Counted from the stretch's first letter, positions 1-8,652 are shown. The stretch: 59,139 bases of DNA from CAJXSD01 sp964633145 (GCA_964633145.1 CAZWFE010000013.1:1-59139), one strand, 5' to 3'. Program-made: numbers and translations. Notes: generated from the sequence alone by a model not told the origin.

Positions 1-284
1 GTTAGCAGATACATTGTGCCTTTGTAGGGAACAGAACCTCCCTCCACCCGCACCATTTTAATCAAGTTTCCCCGTCAATTTCCCGTTATCAGCGCGTGTT
101 GATTGTTGCGATATATCAGTCGCACGCCATGCTTGATTTTTGTGTTATTTTTTATACCTTTGTTAACCGTAATTTAAAAATTATATACTTATGTATATTT
201 TTACCACATTTAGTATATATATGCGATTTAGTTGTAGTACCCAGCCAATTGATCCCGGCTGATTAAAAGGAAAGCAGGTCTTAT
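1..284. other. AT-rich non-coding left edge
   Basis: No gene is supported here. The stretch from about 130 to 240 is much richer in A and T than the rest of the window and reads as the upstream control region of the lipoprotein gene that starts at 285. It contains one CtrA-like site, listed separately. The first 60 bases could be the tail of a gene lying outside the window, but nothing identifies it. Confidence 0.5.
163..177 (+). promoter_or_regulatory. Candidate CtrA binding site
   Basis: The sequence is TTAA, seven bases, TTAA, the full spacing of the alphaproteobacterial CtrA box. It lies about 110 bp before the lipoprotein start at 285. The surroundings are AT-rich, so a chance match is quite possible. 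Confidence 0.35.
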
Positions 285-983
285 ATGATAAACCTAAAAC
301 TAATTACACCGATTGCTTGCGCAGCATTATTGGCAGCATGTTCAGGCAGTAATTCTGATTCGACCGACGTAAATGTCCCGGACAAGGTTACAACGCCTGA
401 CCCGTCAATTACAGTTACACCTGGCACGGACACGGACATTGAGCTGAAAAAATATTACACAGTCGGCCAAGAGCACGATTTGAATTATGCGACAGGATAT
501 TATGCACCATATGGCGACAGTAGAATCGTAAAGATCGCAGATGACCGCGAAAATGAGGTGTTCATTTACTATCCAGTCAAAGATGGCGTTGAGCTAGAAC
601 CGATCATCATGTCGTCAGGCAACTTTGTAAAATGGCTTGATGAATCAAATGATAAACGTAGCTTGATCGAGTGGAAGGATATCGAAACAACTGACAAATT
701 GTACACAGGCGGTGCCAGAGGGTACTATGCCTTTACACGGCGCAGTGACATTGGTGAGCAATTTTACTTTGATTGGACAATTGTGACCGCTCAAGGCGAT
801 GCCGGTTCAGTTATTATGAACAAACAGGTTGTACTGGACGAAACTGGCCAAAATGTTGTGGCGACTGGCTATACGACACAAGCGGCTGCCGTTGATGTAG
901 ACCTTTCGACATATCCAGAGACAATTGAGCACGTGGCCGTTGTTGAAATGATCGATGGCGATGGTAAGTTTTATCGTGGCTGA
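285..983 (+). CDS. Lipoprotein of unknown function, probably truncated by a frameshift
   Basis: A 232-residue protein with a lipoprotein signal: a basic and hydrophobic N-terminus ending in the lipobox LLAAC, so the mature protein would begin at Cys19 and sit in the envelope. The next 40 residues are rich in S, D, T and P, a typical flexible tether. The rest is a soluble, Tyr- and Asp-rich domain that I do not recognise. The start is the ATG at 285, preceded by AAAGGA and AGGT. The frame ends inside a second open frame (955-1218) which carries Cys residues near its end and has no signal of its own, so the two may originally have been one protein. No function is proposed. Confidence 0.7.
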   Translation: MINLKLITPIACAALLAACSGSNSDSTDVNVPDKVTTPDPSITVTPGTDTDIELKKYYTVGQEHDLNYATGYYAPYGDSRIVKIADDRENEVFIYYPVKDGVELEPIIMSSGNFVKWLDESNDKRSLIEWKDIETTDKLYTGGARGYYAFTRRSDIGEQFYFDWTIVTAQGDAGSVIMNKQVVLDETGQNVVATGYTTQAAAVDVDLSTYPETIEHVAVVEMIDGDGKFYRG

Positions 984-1218
984 GGAAGGTGCAATTGATG
1001 ATGCGAAAACGGCATGTGCCGACGAGGGAATTGTGTTTGAACTAGATGGTTCTGACAATGACAGTTTGGCGATGCTGGAGCTGTTGGACAACCTGCCACC
1101 TGTCTGGTTCGACGACACCTATGTCAAACCCAGCATTTCGTGGTCCGATCGTCCAACGGTCACACCGACAGGCAATTGCTTTGTCAAAGACAAAGAAGTG
1201 ATCTGTCCCGCCGACTAA
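955..1218 (+). pseudogene. Possible frameshifted C-terminal part of the preceding lipoprotein
   Basis: An 87-codon frame overlapping the end of the upstream lipoprotein gene by 29 bases in another phase. It has no convincing SD and no signal peptide, yet it ends with a pair of Cys residues (GNCFVKDKEVICPAD) of the kind found in exported proteins. It ends just before a good terminator. I read it as the C-terminal half of the lipoprotein, separated by a one-base indel around 950-985. A separate overlapping small gene remains possible. No family was recognised. Confidence 0.45.
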
Positions 1219-1238
1219 GGCAGATAAATTACGATCAA

Positions 1239-1272
1239 AACGCCCAAGTCCCATAGGCTTGGGCGTTTTTTT
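1239..1272 (+). terminator. Rho-independent terminator
   Basis: The stem ACGCCCAAG pairs with CTTGGGCGT around a short loop and is followed by a run of T. It closes the lipoprotein transcription unit. Confidence 0.85.
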
Positions 1273-1311
1273 GTGAAATACTGACATCAAGTTTTGGTAA
1301 ATAGGTGTCAT

Positions 1312-1875
1312 ATGTATAAAGGTTTGTTTGGAATTGCGGCTGTACTGCTTGCATCCTGTGGGGGCGGAACGCAGTTTTCGCCAGTGCCATCGCAATGTAC
1401 GTTGGACGCAGAGTTTACCGCGCAACAGGTGCAATATTTCCCTGATCTGATCCAAATGTCGGGCCGCGGGCAAACGGCGTCTTTGGATCTGGTGCGCAAC
1501 GAAATGACCTGCCGCGCGCCGCAGGGCGATGCGATTGCCGTCATCACTGGCCCTGCCGCTGCCACAGTGCAAACCGATATTGACGCGTTTTTGAATGGCA
1601 CGGGGCAAATCGCCTTGCGCCAGACGCAAAAACCATCCGACCAGAGTTTGGCAGATTTTGTCGGGCAACGGTGCGGTGCGTTGAATTTGCGGTTTATTTT
1701 CTCGGTTGATCAGCCAACTTCAACGGTGATCGGTTGTCAAACCACCGATCTGTCCAAAAGTGCGGTGATGTGGAAACAAAGCGACGCATCGCCCAATACC
1801 GTCGAAATTGCTGCCTTGCCGTTTTATAATCCATTACTGGATCAGGTGATGGGATCACAATTTACCCAACAGTGA
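1312..1875 (+). CDS. Small lipoprotein, unknown function
   Basis: A 187-residue protein with a short signal peptide and the lipobox LLASC followed by GGG, so it should be lipid-modified at Cys16 or so and exported to the envelope. The mature part has four further Cys residues and no recognised domain. The start ATG at 1312 follows AGGTGT. Its last 14 bases overlap the 3' end of the convergent prepilin peptidase gene. It borders the T2SS operon, but its orientation is opposite and nothing in the sequence ties it to secretion. Confidence 0.75.
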   Translation: MYKGLFGIAAVLLASCGGGTQFSPVPSQCTLDAEFTAQQVQYFPDLIQMSGRGQTASLDLVRNEMTCRAPQGDAIAVITGPAAATVQTDIDAFLNGTGQIALRQTQKPSDQSLADFVGQRCGALNLRFIFSVDQPTSTVIGCQTTDLSKSAVMWKQSDASPNTVEIAALPFYNPLLDQVMGSQFTQQ

Positions 1876-2461
1876 CGCAAAACTGCCATGACAGGTACAG
1901 CAGTGGGATCATCGCCACAGATCCGGACAGGCGGCGTGATTGTCCCCAAGCTTGGGCCAGACCCAGCAGACTGGCAATCATAATCCACGGTCCCAACGCG
2001 GCGGGGGCCAAGGTCAGGGGCAAAACAGCCAGGACCGGATAATCGCCCATCCCAAACGGATCCCGCCCACGGTAGCGGCGATATAGGATATGAATGGCGC
2101 CAAACAGGGCGACCACCGTCGCCGCCTGTACCACGGCGGCTATCGTCAGTCCCAACAACGCCCATGTGGCCGCAATGCTGGCGGCTGTGACCACGGCCAA
2201 TCCAACCACTGTGACGGCTTTGGCCATGTAATCTTGAATAACCAAGGGCAGCCAAAGCCATTGCATCACGATAAAAAATACCTGTGTTTTGGGGGCAGCA
2301 TCGGCATTGGCCCATGCCAAATACAGCGCAGGAATGGCAAAAAACACGCCCGCCATGCCCCGCGCCGATGGGCGGGTGCCATCGGGCTGACCGGCACGGG
2401 ATCGCGCCCAAATGACCCCGTAAACCCCGATCGGCAACAGCAGTGCCAGTGCAAATATCAT
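1862..2461 (-). CDS. gspO: Prepilin peptidase of the T2SS operon (GspO-like, compact form)
   Basis: A 199-residue, very hydrophobic protein with six or so membrane segments. It carries the A24 aspartic protease signature GMGD at 137-140, and a candidate first catalytic Asp at 77 just after a membrane segment. Such enzymes cut prepilin leader peptides at the cytoplasmic face of the inner membrane. The N-terminal Cys-rich and methyltransferase region of classical PilD/GspO is missing, so it is a catalytic core only. It is the last gene of the T2SS operon and its ATG overlaps the gspM stop (ATGA). It likely processes the five pseudopilins encoded just upstream, all with an unusual Ala at -1. The substrate link is inferred from position. 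Confidence 0.8.
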   Translation of the reverse strand: MIFALALLLPIGVYGVIWARSRAGQPDGTRPSARGMAGVFFAIPALYLAWANADAAPKTQVFFIVMQWLWLPLVIQDYMAKAVTVVGLAVVTAASIAATWALLGLTIAAVVQAATVVALFGAIHILYRRYRGRDPFGMGDYPVLAVLPLTLAPAALGPWIMIASLLGLAQAWGQSRRLSGSVAMIPLLYLSWQFCVTVG

Positions 2462-2835
2462 AGCTCCGAGCCGCGGTGAAAAATCAGGTCCAAATGATAG
2501 CGGCGCGGTTCATCCCCTTTGATGATGGACAGCTTGTGCAGCTTTGCCGTGCTGATACTTTGCGCACGCGCGACCGCGGACCACAGGTCCTGTTGGGGGA
2601 CATCGCGCAGGCTGAGTTGAAATATGGTTGCGCTGATGGGTGTTAAATCGCTGGGCTGACCGATTGTGCTTTGAACCGTCTTGGGGTCAAACGCAGGGGC
2701 AGGGGGATAGGGTGTGACCACGCGCGCCCAGTCGGGGGCAAAGGTGCCGGTCAGAAAATATCGCGCGCCGCTGGACAGACCCAGACACAGGCCCAGACAT
2801 AGCACAATAACAAAGGTCGATTTTATCGCGTTCAT
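2458..2835 (-). CDS. gspM: T2SS inner-membrane platform protein GspM
   Basis: A 125-residue protein with one membrane segment near residues 8-26 and a small periplasmic domain, the layout of GspM. GspM partners GspL in the inner-membrane platform and helps position the GspE ATPase. Its sequence is poorly conserved in general, so the name rests mainly on size, topology and position after gspL. The ATG at 2835 overlaps the gspL stop (ATGA), and its own stop overlaps the next start. Confidence 0.75.
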   Translation of the reverse strand: MNAIKSTFVIVLCLGLCLGLSSGARYFLTGTFAPDWARVVTPYPPAPAFDPKTVQSTIGQPSDLTPISATIFQLSLRDVPQQDLWSAVARAQSISTAKLHKLSIIKGDEPRRYHLDLIFHRGSEL

Positions 2836-3767
2836 TTCAAACCTCGCAGGGTTATCGTCGGGGCATTGGGCGGTGTGGGGCCGATGATTTGACACCCACG
2901 GCTGGCGCAGAGCTGGGACAGGGCATCCACCCGGTCCTTGGGCCAGCTGCGATCTGACCCCAGCGCGAGGGTCACTGTGCCAGTCCCGGCAGATACTGTG
3001 ATGTCTTGCAACTCCATCCCCGTTACAATGGGCGCAATTTCATCCAAGACGCGTTCGACCCCGATCTGGTTGTCGTATTGGACAGGTTTGGGCGGGGGGG
3101 ACGTGAATTGCATGGCAATAATATCCAACCATGGCAGGCCCAAACACAGCGCCCCCGCCAACAGACCCAAAATCAGCCCATGACGCCCGCGCGTGCCGCG
3201 ATCAAAGGCAGGCGCGCGGGTATTGATGCGAAACCCGTCCAATGTGGCGTGAACGTTGGATGCCTGATCTGACGCAGTGGTCTGGGATGAAGTCGGTTGA
3301 TACGTGATCTGTGACCCGTCCCAACACCCAATGTACGTCCCACCTGCTGACCACTGGATCATGTCCTGTGTGACACCCCGCGGCGGCAGGATGGCATTGC
3401 GTTCCGCCCGCACAACCTGCAAACTGGGGACTGCATCAAACAAATGCGCCAGTTTTTCACGCAGGACCCAGATTTGCGTCCATTCTTGTGTTTGATCGTT
3501 ATATTTTGGCGGTAAAAACGCAATTTGATCCACGGGCAAAATCGTGGCGCTGGCGAATAAAAACGTATCAGCATCGGGGGTAAACCCGTCTGCGTCCAAA
3601 TCCACCTGCGACCACAAAAATTGATCGGGACCTAGGATGCAATCCGTTACACGGGCCGTGTCCAGATCGGCCAATGCGCCGCTGGCCACATGCCGCAATG
3701 TGCCACCGCGCAAACGATACACTTCGCAGTTCTGAGGGGAATGAAATCTAAGGATCTCTTTGGTCAT
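2832..3767 (-). CDS. gspL: T2SS inner-membrane platform protein GspL
   Basis: A 311-residue protein. The first 200 residues form a soluble cytoplasmic domain, one membrane segment follows near 210-232, and the last 75 residues form a small periplasmic domain. This is the GspL plan: the cytoplasmic part holds the GspE ATPase, and the periplasmic ferredoxin-like part binds GspM. It is shorter than the 380-400 residues common in gammaproteobacteria. The start ATG at 3767 overlaps the gspK stop by ATGA. A longer frame upstream is not needed. Confidence 0.85.
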   Translation of the reverse strand: MTKEILRFHSPQNCEVYRLRGGTLRHVASGALADLDTARVTDCILGPDQFLWSQVDLDADGFTPDADTFLFASATILPVDQIAFLPPKYNDQTQEWTQIWVLREKLAHLFDAVPSLQVVRAERNAILPPRGVTQDMIQWSAGGTYIGCWDGSQITYQPTSSQTTASDQASNVHATLDGFRINTRAPAFDRGTRGRHGLILGLLAGALCLGLPWLDIIAMQFTSPPPKPVQYDNQIGVERVLDEIAPIVTGMELQDITVSAGTGTVTLALGSDRSWPKDRVDALSQLCASRGCQIIGPTPPNAPTITLRGLK

Positions 3768-4585
3768 ACGGCATCCTTTGGTAACCATAGCAGAATATGC
3801 CAATTATCACGCCATGCCTGCTGGGCATTGCGGGTCAGATCGACATAGGCAAATGTCTGGCCTGATTGCGTCCAATATACGCCCGCGTGGTCATAATCGG
3901 GCGAAATGGTCAGGGTTTGAACGTGGTCGATTGGTATTTTTTTGTTCAATCGCTGTTCCAGATCACGGCGCAGTTCGGCAATTGTGGTGATTTTATTGCG
4001 TTGAATGCGGTCCAATATTTGCGCCGCTTGCATGACGGATATATCCAGCAAACGCGCCACGGTTTGCGGTGTGCTATAGGCTAGGTTGACCTTGTTCAGG
4101 GGATTGGAAAACCGCACGCAGGCCAAAATCTGCAACTGCACACCTGATGATACGTCTAGCGCGGCCAAGACATCCAAAATACCGATGCGGCCATCATAGG
4201 TGGTGACCTGTTCCAAGGCCGTTGCAAATCCTTGTGCCAAATCGGGTGACACGTCACAATCTGCCAATATCCGTTGCAATACGATCAGCTGGCGGGGATC
4301 GGTTCGGCGGGTGTCTAGCGCGCCTGTGACCACCAAATGGGCCAAATTATAAAATCCGTCCAACACCACAACCTTGCGCGAAATATCGCCGCGATCCAGC
4401 GGACTGACCGATAGTGATGCCTGCAACAACGCGGTTGTCTGACGGTCATAGGCTGCAAAATCACTGATGCTTTGAAGCGTATTAATATCCGCGTTTTGGC
4501 GTTGGTAAATTTGCGTCACACTTAGCGCCAGAAATCCAATGATAAACAGCGCCAAGGGCAGGGTAAAGGCAGGCATGCGTTTCAT
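3764..4585 (-). CDS. gspK: T2SS minor pseudopilin GspK
   Basis: A 273-residue minor pseudopilin, the largest of the five as expected for GspK. A short basic leader (MKRMPA) precedes the FTLPLALFII hydrophobic stretch. The Glu normally at position +5 is absent, which is characteristic of GspK among pseudopilins. The residue before the predicted cut is Ala rather than Gly. GspK caps the pseudopilus tip with GspI and GspJ. The body contains helix-hairpin-helix-like sequence near 185-220. It overlaps gspJ and gspL by ATGA junctions. Confidence 0.88.
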   Translation of the reverse strand: MKRMPAFTLPLALFIIGFLALSVTQIYQRQNADINTLQSISDFAAYDRQTTALLQASLSVSPLDRGDISRKVVVLDGFYNLAHLVVTGALDTRRTDPRQLIVLQRILADCDVSPDLAQGFATALEQVTTYDGRIGILDVLAALDVSSGVQLQILACVRFSNPLNKVNLAYSTPQTVARLLDISVMQAAQILDRIQRNKITTIAELRRDLEQRLNKKIPIDHVQTLTISPDYDHAGVYWTQSGQTFAYVDLTRNAQQAWRDNWHILLWLPKDAV

Positions 4586-5073
4586 AATCTGCCCCCCTTA
4601 CGCCATAATATCACCGATTTGACATCTGCCCCTGTGTCCAGCCGCAGGTGATAGGCGACGGATTGGATTGGGGTAATATCACTGCGAAATGTACCGGTGG
4701 CGACAATCACGGGGTCTGTGCCGCCTGTCACCGATCGGGTGATTTTGTCCGGTTCCAGCGTCCAAACAATGTCGCGCAGGGCGATGTTTACAATCCCTTG
4801 GGCATAGGTGTTTTTTTTCAGCGCAATGCGGTGCCCGCCCTGTGGCAATTGGGTAATTGCGATGGCGGGGCTGGTCGGTAGCCCTGCAAGGCTGTTGTCA
4901 ATATCAGCGGCCAGTAATTGCAATGCCATGTCGTGGGCAATTGTGCTGCGCGTGGCGTCCGCGTGCTGGCGGTAATCAAGGACGTGACCAAACAACGATC
5001 CCGCCACCGACATCAAACTGGCCCCCACCAGCAGCGCGACCAAGATTTCCAGCAAACTAAAGGCCCGCAGCAT
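4582..5073 (-). CDS. gspJ: T2SS minor pseudopilin GspJ
   Basis: A 163-residue pseudopilin. The leader is only four residues (MLRA), and the mature N-terminus FSLLEILVAL has the conserved Glu at +5. The residue before the cut is Ala. GspJ forms the pseudopilus tip complex with GspI and GspK. The ATG at 5073 lies two bases after the gspI stop, so translation is probably coupled. Confidence 0.9.
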   Translation of the reverse strand: MLRAFSLLEILVALLVGASLMSVAGSLFGHVLDYRQHADATRSTIAHDMALQLLAADIDNSLAGLPTSPAIAITQLPQGGHRIALKKNTYAQGIVNIALRDIVWTLEPDKITRSVTGGTDPVIVATGTFRSDITPIQSVAYHLRLDTGADVKSVILWRKGGRL

Positions 5074-5075
5074 GG

Positions 5076-5360
5076 TTATTGCCCCCCATGCATTGGGGCC
5101 GTGGTCATCGCCCGTTGGACATCATCGGCCCCCAGCGGCGCATAGGCGCGGGCGTCCAGCTGTTCCAGCGCATCAAGGTCGCGCAAAATGGCAACATCCC
5201 GCAGCAAACGGGTTTCGGCAAAATCACGTAACACTTTGGCATCGACATCCAATTGGAACAACCGCGCCTGCCAAAACAGGCCCAATGCAATGCCCACAAT
5301 CGTCAGGGCCATCAGCGTTTCCAACAAAATAAAGGCGCGGGCGTTAGGTGTTTGGCGCAT
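5076..5360 (-). CDS. gspI: T2SS minor pseudopilin GspI
   Basis: A 94-residue pseudopilin, shorter than the 110-130 residues usual for GspI. The leader MRQTPNARA is followed by FILLETLMALTIVG, with Glu at +5 and Ala at -1. It nucleates the tip complex with GspJ and GspK. The chosen ATG at 5360 gives a normal leader length and overlaps the end of gspH by 17 bases. The longer open frame upstream is antisense-like shadow of gspH. Confidence 0.9.
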   Translation of the reverse strand: MRQTPNARAFILLETLMALTIVGIALGLFWQARLFQLDVDAKVLRDFAETRLLRDVAILRDLDALEQLDARAYAPLGADDVQRAMTTAPMHGGQ

Positions 5361-5715
5361 AGCGAACCGCCCCCGATGATAGTGTTTCAAACCGCATGCC
5401 CAAACAATCGAATTGGTCCGCCACAACAATGCCGCCTGCCAAAACGGACAGGGCCACATCATCACAGGGCGGCGGCGGTGATACGGTGATCACAGACGCG
5501 CGTGGGCTGCGGGCTTGGCCCAGCATGGCGTGTAACAGCCGGTCTTGGGTCATTTGGGCCAATTCGGGCGCACTGACGCGCAAGCGGTCGAAAAACCCAA
5601 ACCATTGCACGGATGTAAACAGCGTGGCCATAATGACCAAGCTGACCAAAACCTCGATCAAGCTAAAGGCGGGCAGGGACCTGGGGTTATTGGATCGGTT
5701 CGCTGACAATATCAT
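5344..5715 (-). CDS. gspH: T2SS minor pseudopilin GspH
   Basis: A 123-residue pseudopilin. The ATG at 5715 gives a 16-residue leader ending LPA, and the mature helix FSLIEVLVSLVIMA has Glu at +5 and Ala at -1. GspH links the tip complex to the GspG shaft. An upstream ATG at 5730 is possible and would only lengthen the leader. The start overlaps the gspG end by 29 bases. Confidence 0.88.
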   Translation of the reverse strand: MILSANRSNNPRSLPAFSLIEVLVSLVIMATLFTSVQWFGFFDRLRVSAPELAQMTQDRLLHAMLGQARSPRASVITVSPPPPCDDVALSVLAGGIVVADQFDCLGMRFETLSSGAVRYAPNT

Positions 5716-6088
5716 CCCCGCCTTGTGCGTCATCAAATATCTTGTCAGGGCCGGCCGAGACAATCACAATGGCACCCGCCGCAGGCGCCACCGCGCGATA
5801 GGGGGTCCCCCATGGATCCACCGGTACCGATTTTAGATAGGTCTGACCTGTGGCCGTATCCGCGCCCAAGGCATCCAAGCCCGCTGTCGCTGTGGGCATG
5901 GATCCATTATCCAATTTGTACAACTGATAGGCCGTGGTGATGGCCATGAAATCATTGTCAATTTTCAATTTACGCGCCTGATCGGGGCGATCAAACACAT
6001 AGGGCGCGACAAAGGTCAGCAAAACGCCAATGATGGTCAGCGCGACCAATATTTCAATCAAGGTAAAGGCGGAAATTTTTCGGTTCAT
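5687..6088 (-). CDS. gspG: T2SS major pseudopilin GspG
   Basis: A 133-residue protein with the leader MNRKISA and mature N-terminus FTLIEILVALTIIG, Glu at +5. The C-terminal half has the GspG signature: YQLYKLDNGSMPT near 56-68, DALG, YL.SVPVDPWGTPY, and a final acidic stretch that binds calcium in the family. GspG is the main shaft subunit of the pseudopilus. Ala replaces the near-invariant Gly at -1. It sits directly after gspF. Confidence 0.95.
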   Translation of the reverse strand: MNRKISAFTLIEILVALTIIGVLLTFVAPYVFDRPDQARKLKIDNDFMAITTAYQLYKLDNGSMPTATAGLDALGADTATGQTYLKSVPVDPWGTPYRAVAPAAGAIVIVSAGPDKIFDDAQGGDDIVSEPIQ

Positions 6089-6094
6089 CTGGGA

Positions 6095-7255
6095 TTATCC
6101 TATCGAATTTTGCAGTGACATCATCGGGGTGACCACGACAAATGCCACAAGGAAAATAATGATGCCCAGCACGATAATGGCCATAGGGCCAATCACTTGG
6201 GACACCAAAGACATGCGGTGCGCGCGCGCACTGACCAAGCTGCGATCTAGGTCCATGACCACTTGGGGCAGGCGGTTGGACGTTTCGGCAATTTCAATCT
6301 GGGCCAGTTGCATATCATCAAACAGTCCACTGTGGGACAGGGCTGTGCGGAATGTCTGGCCCTCGAGCAGGGCGGGTTTGATGCGGGTCAATATGGTTTT
6401 GTGATGTGGGTTCGTGACGTATTTCGCGGCCATGACACAGGCCTCGGACACGTCGGATTTTAGGTGTAATGCCAGCGCAAGGGCATGTAAAAACTGGCCC
6501 TGTGATCGCGCGCGCAACGCTGCCCCCAACAGGGGCACCGCATCGGCCATCTGGGCCAAACGACGTTGCGTGGGGCGATGCAGACCCAGCGCATAGCCCG
6601 CGCCCACCACGCCAATAACACTCCAAAACACCGTCAAAAACCCGCTGTACCCATGGCCTGCGGCCTGCATGATGACCTGTTGCAATGGGGTTAAGTCCGC
6701 GCCTTGCAGCAGTTGTTTGAATTCGGGCAGAACCGTGTCGAAAATCACGATCAGCGCCACCACCGAAAACAACAGGACAAAGGCGGGATAGCTGACCGCT
6801 TTGGTCAGGTCTTGTTTTTGTTTGCGTGCAAAATCGCGTTCCTCTTTGATCAAGGTGACAGCCTGCGCCAGTCCGGCACTGCGGTTGCCGATATCGATCA
6901 ATTGCAGCGTTTGCGCAGGGATCGACCGAAATACCTGCGGCAGGGCCGCTGGAAATGGGATGCCGTCGCCCAATTTTGCCAACAGGCGCGTGGCAGCATC
7001 GCGCACCTTGGGGTTTTGCTGGCTTTGCATGATGTCCAACGCTTCGGACAGTTTGATATTTTGCTGCAACAAAATGCACAGCGTTTCTAGGACGATCCAG
7101 AACACCGCATCATTGTGTTGATGGGTGCGGGCGATGGATTTGGGGCTGATCCCTTGGGCGCGCAGCTGTTTTTGTGCGCCCGCCTTGGTGGGGGCGGCGA
7201 TCATGCCCTGAACCGGGCCTTGGATGCTATGTCCTTTATAGGCGAAATCGGGCAT
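6095..7255 (-). CDS. gspF: T2SS inner-membrane protein GspF
   Basis: A 386-residue member of the GspF/PilC family with two repeated cytoplasmic domains and three membrane segments (near 160-180, 205-225 and 350-375). It begins with PDFAYKG like many GspF proteins and carries family residues such as the RTALSHSGLF stretch in the second repeat. GspF links the GspE ATPase to pseudopilus assembly at the inner membrane. The ATG at 7255 follows the gspE stop with a one-base gap. Confidence 0.95.
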   Translation of the reverse strand: MPDFAYKGHSIQGPVQGMIAAPTKAGAQKQLRAQGISPKSIARTHQHNDAVFWIVLETLCILLQQNIKLSEALDIMQSQQNPKVRDAATRLLAKLGDGIPFPAALPQVFRSIPAQTLQLIDIGNRSAGLAQAVTLIKEERDFARKQKQDLTKAVSYPAFVLLFSVVALIVIFDTVLPEFKQLLQGADLTPLQQVIMQAAGHGYSGFLTVFWSVIGVVGAGYALGLHRPTQRRLAQMADAVPLLGAALRARSQGQFLHALALALHLKSDVSEACVMAAKYVTNPHHKTILTRIKPALLEGQTFRTALSHSGLFDDMQLAQIEIAETSNRLPQVVMDLDRSLVSARAHRMSLVSQVIGPMAIIVLGIIIFLVAFVVVTPMMSLQNSIG

Positions 7256-7256
7256 G

Positions 7257-8651
7257 TCAGGCGGACTTTAATTTGTTAACTTCGAACAGGGGGGTTTTGC
7301 CCTGATCATGCAGGATTTGTGCCTCGGTGATCATGCTATCGTCATATTCTAGCGCGCTCAGGTCGCGTTCGACGGCCTGACGGGCAGTGTGATCCAGTAA
7401 AACATGCGACATGACCGGCACCCGCGCGCTGAACCCTGTGTGAAAACAGCTGTCACATCCGTCAAAGGCTGCGGGCAGCACCGTGGTATGTTCGGGGCTG
7501 CGGGCCGAGTGATCCCCACAATCAGGGCAATAGGTACGCACAAGGCGTTGGGTAAAGACCCCCAGCAAACAATCGGCCAGCAATGACCGATCAATCCCAA
7601 GGTTGATCAGGCGTTTGATAGCGCCAATGGGGCTGTTGGCGTGAACCGTGGAAATCACCAAATGCCCCGTCATCGCCGCACGCACAGCGATTTCGGCGGT
7701 GGATTCATCGCGGATTTCGCCCACCAAAACGACATCCGGATCGTTGCGCAAAATGGATCGTAAACCTTCGGCAAAGCCAAAACCAATGGCATCATTGACT
7801 TGGGTTTGAACGATGCCGTTCAATTCAACCTCGACCGGATCTTCGATCGTCATGATGTTCATGCCGCGCCCGCAAAGGGTGTTGAGCATGCTGTAAATGG
7901 TGGTTGTTTTGCCCGATCCCGTCGGGCCACAGATCAAAATTAATCCGCTTTGGCGTGACATGGCGTGTGTCAGGGCCTGTTGATGCTGATCGGCCAATCC
8001 TGTGTCGGTCAAATTGAATTGATTTGCATCGCGGTTAAACAGCCGCAGCGCCAATCGTTCGCCCGATTTCACCGGCATTGAGGCCACGCGAATATCAACA
8101 CCGCGTCCCCCATGACGCACCGAAAATCGCCCGTCTTGTGGTTTGCGTTTTTCGGTGATGTCCATACCGCTGACCAGTTTAATGCGCGATACCAACATTG
8201 GGGCAATGCGCAGATCCAGACGGGCATATTCGACCAATATCCCATCAAACCGCATGCGAATTTCCAAATCCCGATCGCTGCTGTCGATGTGTAAATCTGA
8301 TGCAGATCGTGAAATCGCCACGGCCAGCAAATTGTTAAACAACTTGACCACGGGTGCATCCGTGTCCGACGATGCCCCCAGCGCAATTTCCGCAGCGCGT
8401 TCAAAATCCGCATCCGAGACATAGTTTTCCAATTCGGTGATTATGTCGCCTGTGTCGCGGTTTTGCTGTTCAAACGCTTTTTGTACCTCGGCCTCAAGCG
8501 GGATAAATTCGACCTGATCACCCAAGCAATATCGTAATTCGCGCAGTGCCAATGCGGGCGTGTCGGGGCGGTGATGCACCACCGCACGCGCGCCCGTTTG
8601 ATCGACAAAGACGCCCATTTGGTCTAATTTATTGCGATCCAGCTGTGCCAT
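7257..8651 (-). CDS. gspE: T2SS assembly ATPase GspE
   Basis: A 464-residue secretion ATPase. Visible motifs: Walker A GPTGSGKTT at 242-250, Asp box MTIEDPVE near 267-274, Walker B DVVLVGEIRD near 306-315, and His box TGHLVISTVHAN near 328-339. A tetracysteine zinc site is formed by C375, C378, C399 and C402. ATP hydrolysis at the cytoplasmic face drives pseudopilus extension. The ATG at 8651 starts one base after the gspD stop; the open frame upstream of it lies over gspD and is not used. The protein is about 40 residues shorter than typical GspE at its N-terminus, consistent with a reduced GspL-binding domain. Confidence 0.95.
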   Translation of the reverse strand: MAQLDRNKLDQMGVFVDQTGARAVVHHRPDTPALALRELRYCLGDQVEFIPLEAEVQKAFEQQNRDTGDIITELENYVSDADFERAAEIALGASSDTDAPVVKLFNNLLAVAISRSASDLHIDSSDRDLEIRMRFDGILVEYARLDLRIAPMLVSRIKLVSGMDITEKRKPQDGRFSVRHGGRGVDIRVASMPVKSGERLALRLFNRDANQFNLTDTGLADQHQQALTHAMSRQSGLILICGPTGSGKTTTIYSMLNTLCGRGMNIMTIEDPVEVELNGIVQTQVNDAIGFGFAEGLRSILRNDPDVVLVGEIRDESTAEIAVRAAMTGHLVISTVHANSPIGAIKRLINLGIDRSLLADCLLGVFTQRLVRTYCPDCGDHSARSPEHTTVLPAAFDGCDSCFHTGFSARVPVMSHVLLDHTARQAVERDLSALEYDDSMITEAQILHDQGKTPLFEVNKLKSA

Positions 8652-8652
8652 G

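Noticed and set aside
1..60. The 3' end of a tRNA or tmRNA, because of a GCACCA
   Set aside because: No T-arm with a normal loop or acceptor partner can be folded from the visible bases.
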